From positions 1-64,000 of the forward strand of contig CALZFC010000099.1 of NCBI GenBank assembly GCA_945643635.1: a DNA stretch of 64,000 nucleotides. The letters are read 5' to 3'. Below the pieces are notes generated by a model. That model worked only from the letters and a program-made list of their open reading frames with translations. It ran no database searches and was not told the DNA's origin. The DNA comes from Allodiplogaster sudhausi. Its lineage: Eukaryota > Nematoda > Chromadorea > Rhabditida > Diplogasteridae. The number at the start of each line of letters is the position of its first letter. The stretch's first letter is position 1. The position numbers and the translations under genes were made by a program. Shown in pieces: positions 11,087-22,891 of this stretch.

Positions 11087-13918
11087 CTATCACCTATCAC
11101 CGCAACCTTTTCTCTTAATGCACCGTATGCCTGAATTTAGTGTCTACCGTAATTCTGGCCCGGAGTCCAACGATAGCTTCGCCGGCTATGCCTGCTCTCG
11201 ACTAGGCTAGGTTCGGCTTTGCTAGGATCGCCTAGATTAGTTTCGTCTCGTCTCTCTCCGCTGGTTTGGAAATCTAGACTCGGCTGGTGGCTGGGATTGG
11301 CTTGGCTAGGCTGGGCTTGCATGGCCGTCTGATAACAAGAGATTCGAATTTTTGGAGGCAGTGGTGGCGGTGGCGGTATTGGTGGTGGCAGTGGCGTTAT
11401 TGGCGGTGGCGGTGGCGGTAGTGACGACGGTGGCGGTGGCGGTTGTGGCGGTGGCGGTATTGGCGGTAACATAACAAAGCTTCTCCCAGAATACGTTTAT
11501 AATATTAAAAAGCATGCATGACAAGAGAATCGAATTTTTGGAGGCAGTGGTGGCGGTGGCGGTATTGGTGGTGGCAGTGGCGTTATTGGCGGTGGCGGTG
11601 GCGGTTGTGGCGGTGGCGGTAGTGGCCGTCTAACATTAATTATTAGAGTCCTCAAACATAACAAAACTTCTCGCAGAATACGTCTATAATATTAAAAATA
11701 ATGCATGGCAAGAGAATCGAATTTTTGGAGGCAGTGGTGGCGGTGGCGGTATTGGCGGTGACGGTGGCGGTAGTGGCGGTGGCGATATTGGCGGTGGCGG
11801 AAGTAGTTTCGGCGGTGACCGAGCCTATCACCTATCACCGCAACCTTTTCTCTTAATGCACCGTATGCCTGAATTTAGTGTCTACCGTAATTCTGGCCCG
11901 GAGTAAAACGATAGCTTCGCCGGCTACGCCTGCTCTCGACTAGGCTAGGTTCGGCTTTGCAAGGATCGGCTAGATTAGTTTCGTCTCGTCTCTCTCCGCT
12001 GGTTTGGAAATCTAGACTCGGCTGGTGGCTGGGATTGGCTTGGCTAGGCTGGGCTTGCATGGCCGTCTGATAACAAGAGATTCGAATTTTTGGAGGCAGT
12101 GGTGGCGGTGGCGGTATTGGTGGTGGCAGTGGCGTTATTGGCGGTGGCGGTGGCGGTAGTGACGACGGTGGCGGTGGCGGTTGTGGCGGTGGCGGTATTG
12201 GCGGTAACATAACAAAGCTTCTCCCAGAATACGTTTATAATATTAAAAAGCATGCATGACAAGAGAATCGAATTTTTGGAGGCAGTGGTGGCGGTGGCGG
12301 TATTGGTGGTGGCAGTGGCGTTATTGGCGGTGGCGGTGGCGGTTGTGGCGGTGGCGGTAGTGGCCGTCTAACATTAATTATTAGAGTCCTCAAACATAAC
12401 AAAACTTCTCGCAGAATACGTCTATAATATTAAAAATAATGCATGGCAAGAGAATCGAATTTTTGGAGGCAGTGGTGGCGGTGGCGGTATTGGCGGTGAC
12501 GGTGGCGGTAGTGGCGGTGGCGATATTGGCGGTGGCGGAAGTAGTTTCGGCGGTGACCGAGCCTATCACCTATCACCGCAACCTTTTCTCTTAATGCACC
12601 GTATGCCTGAATTTAGTGTCTACCGTATTCTGGCCCGGAGTCCAACGATAGCTTCGCCGGCTATGCCTGCTCTCGACTAGGCTAGGTTCGGCTTTGCTAG
12701 GATCGGCTAGATTAGTTTCGTCTCGTCTCTCTCCGCTGGTTTGGAAATCTAGACTCGGCTGGTGGCTGGGATTGGCTTGGCTAGGCTGGGCTTGCATGGC
12801 CGTCTGATAACAAGAGATTCGAATTTTTGGAGGCAGTGGTGGCGGTGGCGGTATTGGTGGTGGCAGTGGCGTTATTGGCGGTGGCGGTGGCGGTAGTGAC
12901 GACGGTGGCGGTGGCGGTTGTGGCGGTGGCGGTATTGGCGGTAACATAACAAAGCTTCTCGCAGAATACGTTTATAATATTAAAAAGCATGCATGACAAG
13001 AGAATCGAATTTTTGGAGGCAGTGGTGGCGGTGGCGGTATTGGTGGTGGCAGTGGCGTTATTGGCGGTGGCGGTGGCGGTTGTGGCGGTGGCGGTAGTGG
13101 CCGTCTAACATTAATTATTAGAGTCCTCAAACATAACAAAACTTCTCGCAGAATACGTTTATAATATTAAAAAGCATGCATGACAAGAGAATCGAATTTT
13201 TGGAGGCAGTGGTGGCGGTGGCGGTATTGGTGGTGGCAGTGGCGTTATTGGCGGTGGCGGTGGCGGTTGTGGCGGTGGCGGTAGTGGCCGTCTAACATTA
13301 ATTATTAGAGTCCTCAAACCTAACAAAACTTCTCGCAGAATACGTCTATAATATTAAAAATAATGCATGGCAAGAGAATCGAATTTTTGGAGGCAGTGGT
13401 GGCGGTGGCGGTATTGGCGGTGACGGTGGCGGTAGTGGCGGTGGCGATATTGGCGGTGGCGGAAGTAGTTTCGGCGGTGACCGAGCCTATCACCTATCAC
13501 CGCAACCTTTTCTCTTAATGCACCGTATGCCTGAATTTAGTGTCTACCGTAATTCTGGCCCGGAGTAAAACGATAGCTTCGCCGGCTACGCCTGCTCTCG
13601 ACTAGGCTAGGTTCGGCTTTGCAAGGATCGGCTAGATTAGTTTCGTCTCGTCTCTCTCCGCTGGTTTGGAAATCTAGACTCGGCTGGTGGCTGGGATTGG
13701 CTTGGCTAGGCTGGGCTTGCATGGCCGTCTGATAACAAGAGATTCGAATTTTTGGAGGCAGTGGTGGCGGTGGCGGTATTGGTGGTGGCAGTGGCGTTAT
13801 TGGCGGTGGCGGTGGCGGTAGTGACGACGGTGGCGGTGGCGGTTGTGGCGGTGGCGGTATTGGCGGTAACATAACAAAGCTTCTCGCAGAATACGTTTAT
13901 AATATTAAAAAGCATGCA
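11087..13918. repeat. Higher-order repeat block, units of about 740 bp and longer
   Basis: Inside the minisatellite a larger unit repeats almost without change. It consists of a hexamer-free module of about 250-300 bp followed by two or more hexamer/spacer units. The module contains GTGACCGAGCCTATCACC, CTTAATGCACCGTATGCCTG, TAGTGTCTACCGTAATTCTG, the AGGCTAGG/GGCTGGG-rich stretch and CTTGCATGGCCGTCTGATAA. The module is recognisable thirteen times, by its TGCACCGTA tag near 433, 1320, 2847, 6147, 7620, 8770, 11118, 11857, 12593, 13519, 14628, 15952 and 17160. Steps are about 739 and 736 bp in this block and 0.9-2.3 kb elsewhere. Longer steps reflect extra or lost hexamer units, as expected from unequal exchange. 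A second family member, with GACCGGGCC instead of GACCGAGCC, is shared by copies near 0.4, 6.1 and 7.6 kb. Confidence 0.88.
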
Positions 13919-16900
13919 TAACAAGAGAATCGAATTTTTGGAGGCAGTGTTGGCGGTGGCGGTATTGGTGGTGGCAGTGGCGTTATTGGCGGTGGCGGTG
14001 GCGGTAGTGACGACGGTGGCGGTGGCGGTTGTGGCGGTGGCGGTATTGGCGGTAACATAACAAAGCTTCTCGCAGAATACGTTTATAATATTAAAAAGCA
14101 TGCATGACAAGAGAATCGAATTTTTGGAGGCAGTGGTGGCGGTGGCGGTATTGGTGGTGGCAGTGGCGTTATTGGCGGTGGCGGTGGCGGTTGTGGCGGT
14201 GGCGGTAGTGGCCGTCTAACATTAATTATTAGAGTCCTCAAACATAACAAAACTTCTCGCAGAATACGTTTATAATATTAAAAAGCATGCATGACAAGAG
14301 AATCGAATTTTTGGAGGCAGTGGTGGCGGTGGCGGTATTGGTGGTGGCAGTGGCGTTATTGGCGGTGGCGGTGGCGGTTTTGGCGGTGGCGGTAGTCGCC
14401 GTCTAACATTAATTATTAGAGTCCTCAAACATAACAAAACTTCTCGCAGAATACGTCTATAATATTAAAAATCATGCATGGCAAGAGAATCGAATTTTTG
14501 GAGGCAGTGGTGGCGGTGGCGGTATTGGCGGTGACGGTGGCGGTAGTGGCGGTGGCGATATTGGCGGTGGCGGAAGTAGTTTCGGCGGTGACCGAGCCTA
14601 TCACCTATCACCGCAACCTTTTCTCTTAATGCACCGTATGCCTGAATTTAGTGTCTACCGTAAGTCTGGCCCGGAGTCCAACGATAGCTTCGCCGGCTAT
14701 GCCTGCTCTCGACTAGGCTAGGTTCGGCTTTGCTAGGATCGGCTAGATTAGTTTCGTCTCGTCTCTCTCCGCTGGTTTGGAAATCTAGACTCGGCTGGTG
14801 GCTGGGATTGGCTTGGCTAGGCTGGGCTTGCATGGCCGTCTGATAACAAGAGATTCGAATTTTTGGAGGCAGTGGTGGCGGTGGCGGTATTGGTGGTGGC
14901 AGTGGCGTTATTGGCGGTGGCGGTAGTGACGGTGGCGGTGGCGGTTGTGGCGGTGGCGGTAGTGGCCGTCTAATATTATTAATTAGAGTCCTCAAACATA
15001 ACAAAAATTCTCGCAGAATTCGTCTATAATATTAAAAAGCATGTATGGCAAGAAAATCAAATGTTTGTAGGCAGTGGTGGTGGTGGCGGTAATGGCTGTA
15101 ACATAACAAAACTTCTCGCAGAATACGTTTATAATATTAAAAAGCATGCATGACAAGAGAATCGAAATTTTAGAGGCCGTGGTGGCGGTGGCGGTTTTGA
15201 CGGTGGCGGTGGCGGTATTAGCGGTGACGGTGGCGTTGTTGGCGGTGGCGGTGGCGATAGTGGCGGTGGCGGTAGTGGCCGTCTAATATTAATAATTAGA
15301 GTCCTCAAACATAACAAAAATTCTCGCAGAATTCGTTGCTAATATTAAAAAGCATGTATGGCAAGAAAATCAAATGTTTGTAGGCAGTGGTGGTGGTGGC
15401 GGTAATGGCTGTAACTTAAAAAAAAATTTCTCGCAGAATACGTTTATAATATTAAAAAGCATGCATGACAAGAGAATCGAATTTTTGGAGGCAGTGTTGG
15501 CGGTGGCGGTATTGGTGGTGGCAGTGGCGTTATTGGCGGTGGCGGTGGCGGTAGTGACGACGGTGGCGGTGGCGGTTGTGGCGGTGGCGGTATTGGCGGT
15601 AACATAACAAAGCTTCTCGCAGAATACGTTTATAATATTAAAAAGCATGCATGACAAGAGAATCGAATTTTTGGAGGCAGTGGTGGCGGTGGCGGTATTG
15701 GTGGTGGCAGTGGCGTTATTGGCGGTGGCGGTGGCGGTTGTGGCGGTGGCGGTAGTGGCCGTCTAACATTAATTATTAGAGTCCTCAAACATAACAAAAC
15801 TTCTCGCAGAATACGTCTATAATATTAAAAATCATGCATGGCAAGAGAATCGAATTTTTGGAGGCAGTGGTGGCGGTGGCGGTATTGGCGGTGGCGGAAG
15901 TAGTTTCGGCGGTGACCGAGCCTATCACCTATCACCGCAACCTGTTCTCTTAATGCACCGTATGCCTGAATTTAGTGTCTACCGTAATTCTGGCCCGGAG
16001 TCCAACGATAGCTTCGCCGGCTATGCCTGCTCTCGAGTAGGCTAGGTTCGGCTTTGCTAGGATCGGCTAGATTAGTTTCGTCTCGTCTCTCTCCGCTGGT
16101 TTGTAAATCTAGACTCGGCTGGTGGCTGGGATTGGCTTGGCTAGGCTGGGCTTGCATGGCCGTCTGATAACAAGAGATTCGAATTTTTGGAGGCAGTGGT
16201 GGCGGTGGCGGTATTGGTGGTGGCAGTGTCGTTATTGGCGGTGGCGGTAGTGACGGTGGCGGTGGCGGTTGTGGCGGTGGCGGTAGTGGCCGTCTAATAT
16301 TAATAATTAGAGTCCTCAAACATAACAAAAATTCTCGCAGAATTCGTCTATAATATTAAAAAGCATGTATGGCAAGAAAATCAAATGTTTGTAGGCAGTG
16401 GTGGTGGTGGCGGTAATGGCTGTAACATAACAAAACTTCTCGCAGAATACGTTTATAATATTAAAAAGCATGCATGACAAGAGAATCGAATTTTTAGAGG
16501 CCGTGGTGGCGGTGGCGGTATTGGCGGTGGCGGTGGCGGTATTGGCGGTGACGGTGGCGTTGTTGGCGGTGGCGGTGGCGATAGTGGCGGTGGCGGTAGT
16601 GGCCATCTAATATTAATAATTAGAGTCCTCAAACATAACAAAAATTCTCGCAGAATTCGTCTATAATATTAAAAAGCATGTATGGCAAGAAAATCAAATG
16701 TTTGTAGGCAGTGGTGGTGGTGGCGGTAATAACTGTAACATAACAAAACTCCTCGCAGAATACGTTTACAATATTAAAAAGCATGCATGACAAGAGAATC
16801 GAATTTTTAGAGGCCGTGGTGGCGGTGGCGGTATTGGCGGTGACGGTGGCGGTATTGGCGGTGACGGTGGCGTTGTTGGCGGTAGCGGTGGCGATAGTGG

Positions 16901-18466
16901 CGGTGGCGGTAGTGGCCGTCTAATATTAATTATTAGAGTCCTCAAACATAACAAAACTGCTCGCAGAATACGTTTATAATATTAAAAAGCATACATGACA
17001 AGAGAATCGAATTTTTGGAGGCAGTGGTGGCGGTGGCGGTTTTGGTGGTGGCGGTGGCGGTATTGGCGGTGACGGTGGCGGTAGTGGCGATGGCGATATT
17101 GGCGGTGGCGGAAGTAGTGGCGGCGGTGACCGAGCCTATCACCGCAACCTGTTCTCTTAATGCACCGTAAGCCTGAATTTAGTGTCTACCGTAATTCTGG
17201 CCGGGAGGGCAACGATGGCTTCGCCGGCTATGCCTGCTCTCGACTAGGCTTGGTTCGGCTGGGCTGGGATCGGCTTAGGTTCGTCTCGTCTCTCTCCGCA
17301 TGGTTGGGAAATCTAGACTCGGCTGGTGGCTCGGCTTGGCTTGGCTAGGCTGGGCTAGCCTGGCGTCTAATAACAAGGGAATCGAATTTTTGGAGGCAGT
17401 GGTGGCGGTGGCGGTATTGGTGGTGGCAGTGGCGTTATTGGCGGAGGCGGTAGTGGCGGTGGCGGTGGCGTTGTTGGCGGTGGCGGTGGCGGTAGTGGCG
17501 GTGGCGGTAGTGGCCGTCTAATATTAATAATTAGAGTCCTCAAACATAACAAAACTTCTCGCAGAATACGTCTAAAATATTAAAAAGCATGCATGACAAG
17601 AGAATCGAACTTTTGGAGGCAGTGGTGGCGGTGGCGGTTTTGGCAGTGGCGGTATTGGCGGTGACGGCTGCGGTAGTGGCGGTGGCGGTATTGGCGGTGG
17701 CAGTGGCGGTAGTGCCGGTGGCGGTGGCGGTAGTGGCGGTGGCGGTGGCGGTAGTGGCCGTCTAATATTAATAATTAGAGTCCTCAAACATAACAAAAAT
17801 TCTCGCAGAATACGTCTATAATATTAAAAAGCATGTATGACAAGATAATCGAATTTTTGGAGGCAGTGGTGGCGTTGGCGGTATTGGTGGTAACCTAACA
17901 AAACTTCTCGCAGAATACGTTTATAATATTAAAAAGTATGCATGACAAGAGAATCGAATTTTTCAAGGCAGTGGTGGCGGTGGCGGTTTTGGCAGTGGCG
18001 GTATTGGCGGTGACGGCTGCGGTAGTGGCGGTGGCGGTGGCGGTAGTGCCGGTGGCGGTGGTGGTAGTGGCGGTGGCTGTAGTGGCCGTCTAATATTAAT
18101 AATTAGACTCCTCGAACACAACGAATATTCTCGCAGAATACGTCTATAAAGAATGTATGACAAGAGAATCGAATTTTTGGAGGCAGTGGAGGCGGTGGCG
18201 GTATTGGCGTGGCGGTGGCGGTTGTGGCCGTCTAATATTAATAATCAGGGTCCTCAAACATAACAAAACTTCTCGCAGAATTCGTCTATAATATTAAAAA
18301 GCATGTATGGCAAGAAAATCAAATGTTTGTAGGCAGTGGTGGCGGTGGCGGTATTGGCGGTAACATAACAAAACTTCTCGCAGAATACGTTTATAATATT
18401 AAAAATCATGCATGACAAGAGAATCGAATTTTTGGAGGCAGTGGTGGCGGTGGCGGTATTGGCGGT

Positions 18467-19422
18467 GGAGTATTTAAAGAAATTGACTATAACAATGAAG
18501 TATTTAAAAAAAAATCGATTTATTGAACGTCATTTAAACAAATTACAGCGATGTAGAGGCATGCTTAAATATGTTTAAACAGGAACTTTATCAGAATTTA
18601 GCAGAGAAGATGCTAATAATAATCAAAATCATAACAATGAAGTATTTAAAGAAATCGACTTATTGAACGTCATTTAAACATATTACAGCGAAGTAGAGGC
18701 ATGTTTGAATATATCATAGCAGACTGTATTGTGCGGGAACTTTATCAGTATTTAGCAGAGAAGATGCTAATAATAATCAAAATCATAACAATGAAGTATT
18801 TAAAGAAATCGACTTATTGAACGTCATTTAAACATATTACAGCGAAGTAGAGGCATGTTTGAATATATCATAACAGACTGTATTGTGCGGAAACTTTGTC
18901 AGAATTTAGCATAGAATACGCCTGTAAAACTAAAAATCGTAACAATCAAGTATTTAAAGAAATCGACTTATTGAACGTCATTTCAATCTATATCAACGAA
19001 GTAGAGGCATGCTTAAATATATCATAGCAGACTGTATTGTGCGGAAACTTTATCAGAATTTAGCATAGAAGACGATAAAAATAATCAAAATCATAACAAT
19101 GAAGTATTTAAAGAAATCGACTTATTGAACCTCATTTAAACATATTACAGCGAAGTTGAGGCATGCGTAAATATATCATAGCAGACTGTATTGTGCGGAA
19201 ACTTTATCAGAATATAGCATAGAAGATGTTAATAATAATCAAAATCATAATACTGAAGTATTTAAAGAAATCGACTTATTGAACGTCATTTAAACATATT
19301 ACAGCGAAGTAGACTGTATCGTGCGGAAACTTTATCAGAATTTAGCATAGAAGATGCTAATAATAATCAAAATCATAACATAGAAGTATTTAAAGAAATC
19401 GACTTATTGAAGGTCATTTAAA
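18467..19422. repeat. 154-bp AT-rich satellite, about seven copies
   Basis: Begins abruptly where the G-rich array ends. The unit carries GAAGTATTTAAAGAAATCGA, CTTATTGAACGTCATTTAAA, CATATTACAGCGAAGTAGAG, ATCATAGCAGACTGTATTGT and GCTAATAATAATCAAAATCA. The unit-start motif recurs at about 18497, 18639, 18793, 18947, 19101, 19255 and 19383. Four successive steps (18639 to 19255) are exactly 154 bp; the first is 142 and the last 128, reflecting internal deletions. It has no open frame of note and no sequence in common with the adjacent minisatellite. Confidence 0.92.
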
Positions 19423-20080
19423 AACCCCCCATATTAAAAAAGTGAAAGCACCAAAGGCAAAAAGAGTTTCTGCCGAAAAATAGTGAAGATCCAAGAATGT
19501 AATATAGCTACAGCCTCTTTTTGTGTGTCAGGACATGCTGAATAAGATGTTATGTACCAATTTAACAAATATCGCGGATGAAGCCAGATAGGTTAAATGG
19601 GATTTTCCGAGCAGGCCGCACTTTGAGTGCGCGGTTCAAGCAGACATATCGAAGCCTTCCCGTAGCCCAATTCGGCAGCTAAATAGTATATTACACGTAT
19701 AAAAGACTGGGCTTTCACGTGGCATAGGTATTTTGGCGTATTCTTTCTTTCTTTTCTGACTACATGGGCTAATCTCTCGAAGGTCGGCCTGAAATACAGT
19801 TTTTGTCGAAAAAGTCGAAAAAAAGACTCACAATGTGAGAAATATCCCTGAGTATTCTTTTGTAAAATGAATAGACGATTCGAATAATGTATTCAAAGTC
19901 CAAACTTTTAACTTTAAAACGAGTTATGGTCAATTGTATGCCAGTGACCTACCGTAGATGACAATGTTCATGTTAAAATGAATTAAAATGGGGAAAGGAT
20001 TTCTGAATGAAAGGCAACTAATTAGGGTTTTAAATGTCGCTCTTTCTCGTGGTGCTTTCACTTTTTTAACATGGGGGGTT
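19423..20080. mobile_element. Terminal-inverted-repeat element, 658 bp, non-coding
   Basis: The left end AACCCCCCATATTAAAAAAG, continuing to GTGAAAGCACCA, is matched in inverted orientation at 20050-20080 with one mismatch over about 31 bp. The interior has no transposase-like frame, so this looks like a MITE-sized, non-autonomous DNA element. It lies at the right edge of the 154-bp satellite, and satellite sequence does not resume on the other side. I found no convincing target-site duplication, so the exact ends are uncertain by a few bases. Confidence 0.8.
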
Positions 20081-20790
20081 ATTATGCCCCAAACGCACCT
20101 CTTAAAATGTTCAAATGCCAAAATGAGGCCTTTAATGAAATATTTTATAAAAGTCTATTAGACCATTTTTGTGCTGGTTTTTTTTCAACTCGTTTTTGGG
20201 ATCTTTATAGGGTACTACATAAGCCATTAGAAGGAATAAAAAAATCAAAAATTATTTTGTTCCCGACATGCCGATGCTCGAGTCTCTCAGATTGGCTCTC
20301 TTAATACTGTTTTTTTAATGTCTTCTCCGTTAAGCTGACGTTTTTTTTTTCGAACAGGCACGATCATAAAGAAAAATATAAATGTCTTGCATGTATGTAC
20401 ATATAAAAGTTAGAATGTTAGCTAACTGTTTCAGTGTTTGATACAAAAGCTCGTCCATCTTTGCTTTTCGAGGTCTTTAGTATGTACAAATGAACCGTCA
20501 CTTCAACAGAATCATATCGCACTGATAGTTGTTTAACGAGCAAAAAAACGTTCGCACAACTAATATGACAATGATAAATTCAGGCAAAATGCCTTCCTAA
20601 TCTTATATCCTGGCTCTTTGCGAGAATGCTCATTCGCATATTGATGGACTCTGCCTCTATTTCCAGGTCTTAATAAGACAGCTTTCTAATTTTCTCTTTC
20701 GTTGGATCTTCTTCTCATCTTCTCAATCCGATACTATTTCGTCGTATATATGTACATATAAGTCTTGTAGGCATGCGCGTATAGTAAGAC

Positions 20791-20825
<35 letters not shown>

Positions 20826-22509
20826 CGGAGACGAACATAGATACATGAAGTGAACGAGAGGGATTATGAAGGGAGGAAAAGATTTGGATAAGGGAAAGAG
20901 CATGTCAAAAAGTTACCGAGAAGCAGAGAACTCTTCATGTACGGGAGGGGCGGGGCTAGTTCGTATCTTTCTCATACTCGATTGCCTTGTGAATCTACTT
21001 TTCCTGCTGAAATCTATTTATGTCATTGATTTGCCCTATTTTTTTATCGCAGTAAATTAAATTTATATGAAGCATGTGCAATCCACCTTTTCGTGAACAA
21101 AAGTGTATAGAAGAACGGTTCTATGAATACCCTTCTCAGCATCACAGCTGTACACGACTCGCATTCATAATTAAAATTCTAATCGAAATAAATGTACGCT
21201 ACATGCTTTTCTGTTTGCATATTAGTTTTGTTATCATTACGCACAATTATTTTATATTATCATGTCTATAATTCGCGACTGAAAAATGATTGATGAACCT
21301 TTTGCTTGGTTTCACGTTACTCTTTCAGCTTCTAGTATTTGCTCGAAAATGATCATGTGAAATATAAGGTATTTTCCAAAAAAAAATTGCTTGATGTAGC
21401 CGTCAAAATGCAGTCGAGGGCTCTGAATGCCAATGGTAGGAAATGATAAGAAAACAGTAATTTGAATTTTGCCCAGATTCAAATTTTGCCACATGTTTCT
21501 ATGCAGAGCCTAAATTGGATGAAGATTTTTTTTTGGTTATTGCACAAGATTACATGAAACGAATATATTAAGAGTATGTTTTCAGATAAGGCGAATGACA
21601 AAAGACTGAAAGAAAGAAGCTGACAGAGAATGCGCATCCTGGCCGCATTTCTCTCCGTGCTCTTCCTCTTTATCAACCCTACAATGATTGTAAAAGGTTT
21701 GCTGTTTGTTAAAACATTTTCGCAGTCTTTTTTTTTACCTAAATGAATACTTCAAAAATCTTAGCATCCTCTATTGTATGGCACGTTATTGTTTCGTAAA
21801 AAGCAAGTTGACCAAGTGTTCTGAAATTCGTTGTCCTGACACTGAAAGCTTATTTCCCTTTGTGATAACTGGAGAAATGCCTTGCTATAGGTTGTTGCCA
21901 TCGATCTTGATACTTGCTTCATATACATACATACAGAGACGTTAGAAGGAGTGCGAAATGAAAGAGTAGAGGTGTGTGCATTGCTGCGAGGATTAATGGA
22001 AGAATAAGAAGCAGGATGTTAGATACGATGAGGCAGGATTCATCCAATTTTCTGTTTCTCGGCAAGATTAGCGCCCCCTCGCGCACTCATAATTTCCAAT
22101 AATTTGCATCTAACGTGTTTGTCCTTGTACATATATACATATGTGTATCTAATAACTGAAAAAAGCAGATGTAGGAAGATAAAGATGGGGTAGGAAGATA
22201 AAGATGAGGGGAGGATTTTGAGGAGTAGTAAACATATTCTAAAATAGCTACCCTATTATATTTTTTCCACTTTCTATTTTCATCGAACACATAGAGTTTA
22301 AAGAAATATCCTTCTTACTAAACATTCCCCTACAGCTCAAAATATCTATGGTTTATTCTCTTGAGATTTTGAGAACATACCAGAAATTGAGACAAATTTG
22401 TAATATTCGCGTTTTCTGAGTGACTTTTATGTTTAATAGTGGTCTGATTCTCATGAATGCTCTTTGAGTGACGCGTGACTTCGAGTGCGTCTTGCTCGGC
22501 GACTCTCCG
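20081..22509. other. AT-rich stretch without a recognisable gene
   Basis: The open frames here are short, AT-rich and lack splice-site support. Contents: an AT-rich region with T-runs, a (GA)n tract at about 20793-20825, and the upstream flank of the membrane-protein gene. I see no domain, RNA gene or inverted-repeat element. Confidence 0.6.
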
Positions 22510-22837
22510 ATGTCGGCGCCGTCGATGGCGGGTTGCGGCGCGTCGCACGCGAACGCGACCGCGCTCGCGTCGCTGCGACCAGCCGCTCTCCGCTGGCTCG
22601 CCGCTACTCTCGCGCCCGCTCACGCCGACGGCTCTCTCCAGCTGCTCACCAACGTCACGTGTCAGAGACACTCTTGCTCGGTTCTTTCTTGTATTTTCTC
22701 TCGTCCATCATTCGTGATGTCATTTAAATGTCAGACACGCGTGCTCACTTTATTTCAAAGCATTTCTTTTGTCGATAGCGTATTTCCGCTCTCTTGCTTT
22801 CATGTTACTTAGGCATGCTCGCTTAGGAGCGCTGCTC

Positions 22838-22891
<54 letters not shown>

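Larger units (their letters stand above)
1..18466. repeat. G-rich GGCGGT minisatellite array with AT-rich spacers
   Basis: Tandem array filling the first 18 kb and running off the left edge. Each basic unit, about 150-190 bp, has a body of GGCGGT/GGCGGC/GGTATT-type hexamers (about 60-120 bp) and an AT-rich spacer of about 80-90 bp. The spacer carries AACATAACAAAACTTCTCGC, then TTATAATATTAAAAAGCATG and GAGAATCGAATTTTTGGAGG. Two spacer kinds alternate: one enters from GGTATTGGCGGTAACATAAC, the other from GGCCGTCTAATATTAATAAT. Typical unit step is 187 bp (for example between 13.91, 14.10 and 14.29 kb). The G-run strand is always the plus strand, so every body is a candidate two-tetrad G-quadruplex former. 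Long open frames exist on both strands and in several frames at once because the hexamer lacks stops; I regard none as a gene. The first 2.8 kb has many single-base indels relative to its paralogues around 5.7-8.2 kb, which could be decay or unpolished assembly sequence. Confidence 0.95.

Noticed and set aside
1..18466. CRISPR-like pattern of repeats and spacers
   Set aside because: Both the bodies and the spacers are repeated and vary by hexamer number. There are no unique spacers, and the context is a eukaryotic genome with spliced genes.
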